Shown here piece by piece: positions 8,842 through 11,627 of a stretch of DNA of 11,627 nucleotides. The stretch lies in the NCBI GenBank assembly GCA_900554895.1, contig USIX01000066.1, positions 1-11,627 of the forward strand, written 5' to 3'. Position 1 is the first letter of the stretch. Every line of letters starts with the position of its first letter. The notes under the pieces were generated by a model. That model was not told the origin of the DNA and did no database searches. It worked only from the letters and a program-made list of their open reading frames with translations. The DNA is from an uncultured Megamonas sp. Its GTDB lineage: Bacteria; Bacillota; Negativicutes; Selenomonadales; Selenomonadaceae. A program made the position numbers and the translations under genes.

Positions 8842-8868
8842 TTTTTCTTTTGCCTTCCAAAAGAAAAA
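8842..8868. repeat. 11-base perfect inverted repeat before holA
   Basis: TTTTTCTTTTG and its exact reverse complement CAAAAGAAAAA are separated by five bases (CCTTC). In RNA this gives a weak A/U-rich hairpin ending five bases before the holA ribosome binding site. It could affect holA translation or be the end of a dispersed intergenic repeat; the minus strand does not read as a good terminator. Confidence 0.55.
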
Positions 8869-8887
8869 TACACAGAAAGGATTTTTT

Positions 8888-9904
8888 ATGAAATATAATG
8901 AAGCAATGCGGCAGCTTCAACAAAAAAAGCTGTCGCCTGTATATCTTATCTACGGCGAGGAAACGTATCTCGCGGAAAAATTTCTGAAAGCCCTGCTCTC
9001 GCTCGTCAATCCGCAAAACGATACGGAAGCCGTACAGTATTTCGATACTTCAAGCGATGTTAAAACAATTTTACAATCACTTGACAGTTCACCATTTTTC
9101 AGCGAAAAAAATATTATCATCGCCAATGATTTAAAAATATTCCATGATAAACTGTCCGATAAAGACAAACGTGACGAACAGCAATTCATAGACTATATCG
9201 CCTCCGTACCGGAATACAGCATTTTAATTATGCAATATCATAAAAACAAAATCGATAAGCGGCGCAAACTGTTCAAAACGATTGACAGATACGGCTCCAT
9301 CGTGGAATGTGAAACGCTGAACTACTGGAATATAAACGACTGGCTCAACTCCCGCCTGCGCGAACTGAACCTGCGTTTCGACCGTGAAGCCTACGCTTAT
9401 TTTATCGAAGCTGTCAAATCCATGGATAAAATCTCGCTCGGATTTTTAGACCAGGAACTTATAAAACTCACTTTATATACCGACGAAAAATTCATCAGCC
9501 GTCAAATACTTGAACAAGTATTCTCTTCCATTCCCGAAATCTCCGCTTTCCGTCTTTGGGACAGTCTATGCGATAAAAATATCTCGCTTGCACTTGAATT
9601 ATATATGATACAGCAGTCCTCCGGCATTCATCCTCTGCGCCTGCTCGCCTTTCTCGTCCGTCAGGTGCGCCAGATATGGCAGGTGAAAATTTACTTAAAC
9701 GAAGGTCAGAATATGAAACAGATTGCTTCTACCCTAAAACTTCATCCGTTTATCACTGAAAAAATCATCAAACAGACAAACAACTTTTCCCTTGCTAAAA
9801 TCGAACGGACACTGCAAAATCTGGCATCTGCCGATTATAAACTGAAAACAGGCACCGACGAACCTGCCTTAATTGAAAACATTCTAATTGAATTCTGCCG
9901 TTAA
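8888..9904 (+). CDS. holA: DNA polymerase III delta subunit (clamp loader)
   Basis: 338 residues, normal for HolA. It begins with the family's PVYLIYGEETYLAEKFL block (about 17-33), in which the Walker-A-like region is degenerate as expected because delta does not bind ATP. The middle contains the conserved LDQELIKLTLY segment. The C-terminal helical part (RLLAFLVRQVRQIWQ, then LKLHPFITEKIIKQ) matches the collar domain of the family. Delta opens the beta sliding clamp within the clamp-loader complex during chromosome replication. ATG start with AGAAAGGA seven bases upstream. Placement downstream of comEC is common in Bacillota. The ribosomal protein gene rpsT that often follows holA is not here; a LysR remnant follows instead. 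No terminator is visible after the stop. Confidence 0.94.
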   Translation: MKYNEAMRQLQQKKLSPVYLIYGEETYLAEKFLKALLSLVNPQNDTEAVQYFDTSSDVKTILQSLDSSPFFSEKNIIIANDLKIFHDKLSDKDKRDEQQFIDYIASVPEYSILIMQYHKNKIDKRRKLFKTIDRYGSIVECETLNYWNINDWLNSRLRELNLRFDREAYAYFIEAVKSMDKISLGFLDQELIKLTLYTDEKFISRQILEQVFSSIPEISAFRLWDSLCDKNISLALELYMIQQSSGIHPLRLLAFLVRQVRQIWQVKIYLNEGQNMKQIASTLKLHPFITEKIIKQTNNFSLAKIERTLQNLASADYKLKTGTDEPALIENILIEFCR

Positions 9905-9977
9905 ATGTATCAACTCAAAAATTACAAAACAGTTGGCGTCTTTTAATCATTTTATTCATAAAGAAAGGATTTTCATC

Positions 9978-10049
9978 ATGTTGGATATACGTCTTTTAAA
10001 ATACTTTTTAGCCGTAGCCAGAGAAAAAAATATTACCAATGTGCCGTAA
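9978..10049 (+). pseudogene. LysR-type regulator, N-terminal remnant
   Basis: ATG at 9978 with AGAAAGGA (9962-9969) eight bases upstream opens MLDIRLLKYFLAVAREKNIT, the first helix of a LysR-type winged helix-turn-helix domain (normally followed by an AA...L...TQP..S block in a roughly 300-residue protein). The homology stops where the inserted element begins, after TTAC at 10033-10036, and the frame ends at TAA 10047-10049. The rest of the gene is not found downstream in any frame. The element is 240 bases long, so removing it leaves the frame open, but what follows does not resemble LysR. The locus therefore lost the remaining gene by deletion or rearrangement. The intact start and ribosome binding site suggest a recent loss. 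Confidence 0.72.
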
Positions 10050-10276
10050 AGCCCCGTGCTTTAGTACTGGGGATATAAGGCACGTCCGGCGAATTTGCGT
10101 AAGCAATTGAAGCCGGACTATTGAATTCTCTATATCTATATATTATTATATCTGTAGGAAATAGATATGGGCAGGGCATTGTCCATTGTGGAGAGAACTC
10201 GTAAGACTATCTTTTTGATAGCAAGGTTCGCTAGTATCCCAGAATCTCCTAGCTTTAGCTATGGGGAGTATGTCAA
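10037..10276 (+). mobile_element. Non-autonomous IS200/IS605 element, IS608-like ends
   Basis: Left end: TTAC (10033-10036) is the target and left cleavage site. AAAG (10048-10051) lies directly 5' of a hairpin CCCCGTGC-TTTA-GTAC-(T)-GGGG (10052-10072) with a bulged T at 10068. Right end: GAAT (10242-10245) lies directly 5' of a hairpin CTCCTAGC-TTTA-GCTA-(TG..)-GGAG (10246-10268) with a bulge starting at T10262, followed eight bases later by TCAA (10273-10276). In IS608 the cleavage sites are TTAC and TCAA, the guides are AAAG and GAAT, and the HUH Y1 transposase reads a hairpin with an extrahelical T, so the match extends to all four tetranucleotides. No tnpA or tnpB is encoded, so mobility would need a transposase in trans. 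A further helix, GTGCC (10041-10045) with GGCAC (10079-10083), encloses the left hairpin. Confidence 0.8.
10084..10276 (+). ncRNA. Possible omega-RNA-like structured transcript inside the element
   Basis: The element interior is rich in stems: GTCCGGC (10084-10090) with GCCGGAC (10112-10118), capped by an inner stem and a GTAA (GNRA-type) tetraloop at 10099-10102; ATATCTAT (10132-10139) with ATAGATAT (10161-10168); GATAGC (10217-10222) with a bulged GC...TATC (10230-10238); then the right-end hairpin. In IS605 relatives the transcript of the tnpB 3' region and right end is the TnpB guide RNA, with its guide starting just beyond TCAA. Here the guide position would begin at 10277. Whether this segment is transcribed or bound by a TnpB is inference; no promoter is assigned. 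Confidence 0.3.
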
Positions 10277-10346
10277 TGTGCACGATTGGGATGTATGTCT
10301 CAAAGTTTCCATTTGTTATTCATTTTTGTCAGCAAGAAAAACTGCC

Positions 10347-10401
10347 CGGCACAATATAATAATAAATCAAGAAATTATTCTTTTTATATTATATTGTGCC
10401 G
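10347..10401. repeat. 55-base palindromic unit, 14-base perfect arms, flanked by direct repeats
   Basis: CGGCACAATATAAT (10347-10360) and its exact reverse complement (10388-10401) enclose 27 AT-rich bases. The heptamer AAACTGC occurs on both sides (10339-10345 and 10402-10408), one extra C separating the left copy. It could be a very small inverted-repeat insertion with target duplication, a recombination scar, or a long RNA hairpin upstream of the bioB promoter. It lacks a terminal T-run, so it is not a typical terminator. Confidence 0.6.
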
Positions 10402-10417
10402 AAACTGCACCTTATTC

Positions 10418-10444
10418 GTTAACTAATATTTTATTACAGTTGAC
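10418..10444 (+). promoter_or_regulatory. BirA-box-like operator upstream of bioB
   Basis: GTTAAC (10418-10423), a 15-base spacer, and GTTGAC (10439-10444) make an imperfect inverted repeat with the half-site and spacing expected for biotin-repressor (BirA) operators, which are two half-sites 14-15 bases apart. The right half overlaps the -35 hexamer, a position where biotin-loaded BirA would block RNA polymerase. The downstream gene is biotin synthase. One base differs from perfect symmetry in the core. Confidence 0.6.
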
Positions 10445-10468
10445 ATATTATTTATATCATGCTTTAAT
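10440..10468 (+). promoter_or_regulatory. Sigma-A-type promoter of bioB
   Basis: A perfect -35 TTGACA (10440-10445), a 17-base spacer and -10 TTTAAT (10463-10468) place transcription start near 10475. The short leader would include the inverted repeat TGTAAT (10473-10478) / ATTACA (10486-10491), which abuts the ribosome binding site AGGTGA (10491-10496) four bases before the bioB ATG. The leader is too short for a riboswitch. Confidence 0.7.
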
Positions 10469-10500
10469 ATGTTGTAATGAAATAAATTACAGGTGATACT

Positions 10501-11457
10501 ATGAGTTATATTAAAGAGCTGAAAAATAAAATACTGGATGGTTATGAAATTAACAAAACTGAAGCAATGAAACTGTATGATGAGCCGCTTAAAAATTTAA
10601 CCGAAGCGGCAGATGAAATACGGCAGCATTTTTGCGGCAACAAATTTGATATTTGCACAATCATCAACGGCAAGAGCGGCCGCTGCAGTGAGGACTGCAA
10701 ATACTGTGCCCAGTCGGCATATTATAAGACGAATGTAGAAACGTATCCTCTGCTTGCTGCTGAACCGATTTTACGTGAGGCACAATATAATTACGACAAA
10801 GGCGTACTGCGTTTTTCCGTCGTTACTTCCGGCAAAGCTCTTAGCGATACTGAAGTGGACAAACTGGCAAAAAGTCTGAAAGAAGTTCATGTTAAATGTC
10901 CGGTAAAATTATGCGTATCCGGCGGTCTTTTAAATGAAATGCAGTTCAAAAAACTCCATGAAGCCGGCGTTGAACGCGTGCATAATAATTTGGAAAGTTC
11001 ACGCCGTCATTTTCCACAGGTCTGCACAACTCATTCATTTGCCGACAAGGTAAATGCAATTAAAGCAGCGCAAAAAGCAGGAATGGAGGTCTGTAGCGGT
11101 GGCATCATGGGCATCGGTGAAACGATGGTGGACAGAGTGGATATGGCACTGGAACTGCGCAGACTTGGCGTAAATTCCGTACCGGTAAATATTTTAAACC
11201 CGATTGCCGGCACACCGTATGAACATAATCAACGTTTATCTGATGAAGAAATTCTGCGCATAATAGCAATTTACCGTTTTATCCTGCCGAAAGCGTTTAT
11301 TCGTCTTGCCGGCGGCAGAGGTTTATTGGCAGATAAAGGCAGAGCATGCTTTAAAGCGGGGGCTAATGCCGCCATTTCCGGAGATATGCTCACGACAAAC
11401 GGTATTTCTATCGATATGGATATGAAAATAATAAATGAACTCGGTTTTACAATATAA
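10501..11457 (+). CDS. bioB: Biotin synthase, possible anaerobe-type (Type II)
   Basis: 318 residues, normal for BioB, a radical-SAM TIM-barrel enzyme that inserts sulfur into dethiobiotin in the last step of biotin synthesis. The radical-SAM cluster motif is C62-x3-C66-x2-C69 (CSEDCKYC). Other landmarks are VHNNLES (160-166, where E. coli has YNHNLDT), EVCSGGIMGIGET (196-208), PVNILNPIAGTP (228-239) and IRLAGGR (267-273). Aligning by eye to the E. coli auxiliary-cluster ligands C97, C128, C188 and R260 gives S106, C138, C198 and R268: the first cysteine is serine. Extra cysteines lie at 133, 175 and 283. The changed ligand set resembles the recently described anaerobe BioB class with a 4Fe-5S auxiliary cluster; the class assignment is inference. 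Single-gene unit with its own promoter, BirA-like operator and terminator; bioA/D/F are not adjacent. Confidence 0.94.
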   Translation: MSYIKELKNKILDGYEINKTEAMKLYDEPLKNLTEAADEIRQHFCGNKFDICTIINGKSGRCSEDCKYCAQSAYYKTNVETYPLLAAEPILREAQYNYDKGVLRFSVVTSGKALSDTEVDKLAKSLKEVHVKCPVKLCVSGGLLNEMQFKKLHEAGVERVHNNLESSRRHFPQVCTTHSFADKVNAIKAAQKAGMEVCSGGIMGIGETMVDRVDMALELRRLGVNSVPVNILNPIAGTPYEHNQRLSDEEILRIIAIYRFILPKAFIRLAGGRGLLADKGRACFKAGANAAISGDMLTTNGISIDMDMKIINELGFTI

Positions 11458-11470
11458 ATTATAAAAAAAT

Positions 11471-11499
11471 AAAGGCGTGGAAATTATTCCACGCCTTTT
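11471..11499 (+). terminator. Rho-independent terminator of bioB
   Basis: A perfect 12-base-pair stem AAAGGCGTGGAA / TTCCACGCCTTT with an ATTA loop, ending in TTTT, 13 bases after the bioB stop. The A-rich bases before the stem (11463-11473) give a U-tract on the other strand too, so it may terminate in both directions. Confidence 0.92.
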
Positions 11500-11536
11500 G
11501 TATATCCTCAATCTATATAAAATTTGTTCAGCGCAC

Positions 11537-11566
11537 AAAAAAACCTTTGAACTAATTCAAAGGTTT
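11537..11566 (-). terminator. Rho-independent terminator of the minus-strand tRNA
   Basis: AAACCTTTGAA (11541-11551) and TTCAAAGGTTT (11556-11566) form an 11-base-pair stem with a four-base loop. On the minus strand it is followed by a T-run (the A-run at 11537-11543). It begins 11 bases after the tRNA CCA end, so it fits that transcript and converges on the bioB terminator. Confidence 0.85.
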
Positions 11567-11577
11567 AAACTGCAAAA

Positions 11578-11627
11578 TGGTGGGCAGGGATGGATTCGAA
11601 CCATCGTAGCCTACGGCGACGGATTTA
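11578..11627 (-). tRNA. tRNA-Tyr (GTA), 3' part only
   Basis: Read on the minus strand, the visible 50 bases hold the end of the anticodon loop (TAAA) and the 3' side of the anticodon stem (TCCG). Next come an extended variable arm of class II type (with GCC/GGC pairing), the T-arm GATGG-TTCGAAT-CCATC, the acceptor strand CCTGCCC, discriminator A and an encoded CCA. TAAATCCG after a long-arm-type layout matches bacterial tRNA-Tyr (CTGTAAATCCG). tRNA-Leu(TAA) would need a different base count before the stem. The 5' half lies beyond the window, so the first anticodon base is not seen. Confidence 0.8.

Larger units (their letters stand above)
8678..8887. other. comEC-holA spacer with inverted repeats and no gene
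   Basis: AT-rich non-coding spacer. It holds the palindrome at 8742-8765 and the 11-base inverted repeat at 8842-8868 (listed separately), plus a GC-richer block (about 8788-8830) that can fold through GCTA (8794-8797) and TAGC (8825-8828). No canonical Rho-independent terminator for comEC and no clear sigma-A promoter for holA is visible. The last bases carry the holA ribosome binding site AGAAAGGA (8874-8881). Confidence 0.6.

Noticed and set aside
8795..9016. 73-codon minus-strand frame over the comEC-holA spacer
   Set aside because: Half lies antisense to holA and the rest over inverted repeats; no start signal or family resemblance.
10167..10496. Open frame of 109 codons from 10167
   Set aside because: It runs across the right end of the mini-element, the palindrome and the bioB promoter, has no ribosome binding site, and its composition does not look like a protein.
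10037..10500. Riboswitch upstream of bioB
   Set aside because: The stems are better explained by the IS608-like element, and the promoter at 10440-10468 lies downstream of them, leaving a leader of only about 25 bases.

Overview
The window reads as chromosomal DNA from a fairly AT-rich anaerobic member of the Bacillota. The gene content (recD2, comF, comEA, comEC, holA), the strong purine-rich ribosome binding sites, the TTG starts and the anaerobe-like BioB all fit. A Negativicutes host (Selenomonadales or a relative) is my guess from overall style; nothing here proves it.

Positions 1-8677 hold a tightly packed plus-strand gene series with no visible internal terminator. It starts with the 3' part of an ABC-F ATPase, followed by the helicase gene recD2, a comF-type phosphoribosyltransferase-fold gene, an unrecognised TPR-repeat gene, comEA and comEC. 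Gaps are 17, 21 and 28 bases, and the last two junctions are 4-base ATGA overlaps. The second half is a DNA-uptake module: ComEA binds DNA outside the membrane, ComEC is the membrane channel, and ComF acts in the cytoplasm. RecD2 is a 5'-3' helicase. The TPR protein is the only member without a known role. A 210-base spacer with two inverted repeats separates comEC from holA (DNA polymerase III delta subunit).

Positions 9905-10500 are the most eventful stretch. A LysR-type regulator gene begins with a good ribosome binding site but is lost after about 20 codons. At that point lies a 240-base element with every diagnostic part of an IS608-like (IS200/IS605) single-strand transposon end pair: TTAC and TCAA cleavage sites, AAAG and GAAT guide tetranucleotides directly 5' of two hairpins, and a bulged T in the 3' strand of each hairpin. 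It has no room for a transposase, so it is a non-autonomous element, possibly carrying an omega-RNA-like transcript. A 55-base palindromic unit flanked by 7-base direct repeats follows, and then the bioB control region: a BirA-box-like GTTAAC-N15-GTTGAC overlapping a TTGACA-N17-TTTAAT promoter.

bioB (10501-11457) encodes biotin synthase. Its first auxiliary-cluster cysteine is replaced by serine and it has additional cysteines, which suggests the anaerobe-type (Type II) enzyme. It ends at a strong terminator. On the minus strand at the right edge is the 3' portion of a tRNA, probably tRNA-Tyr, with encoded CCA and its own terminator converging on that of bioB.
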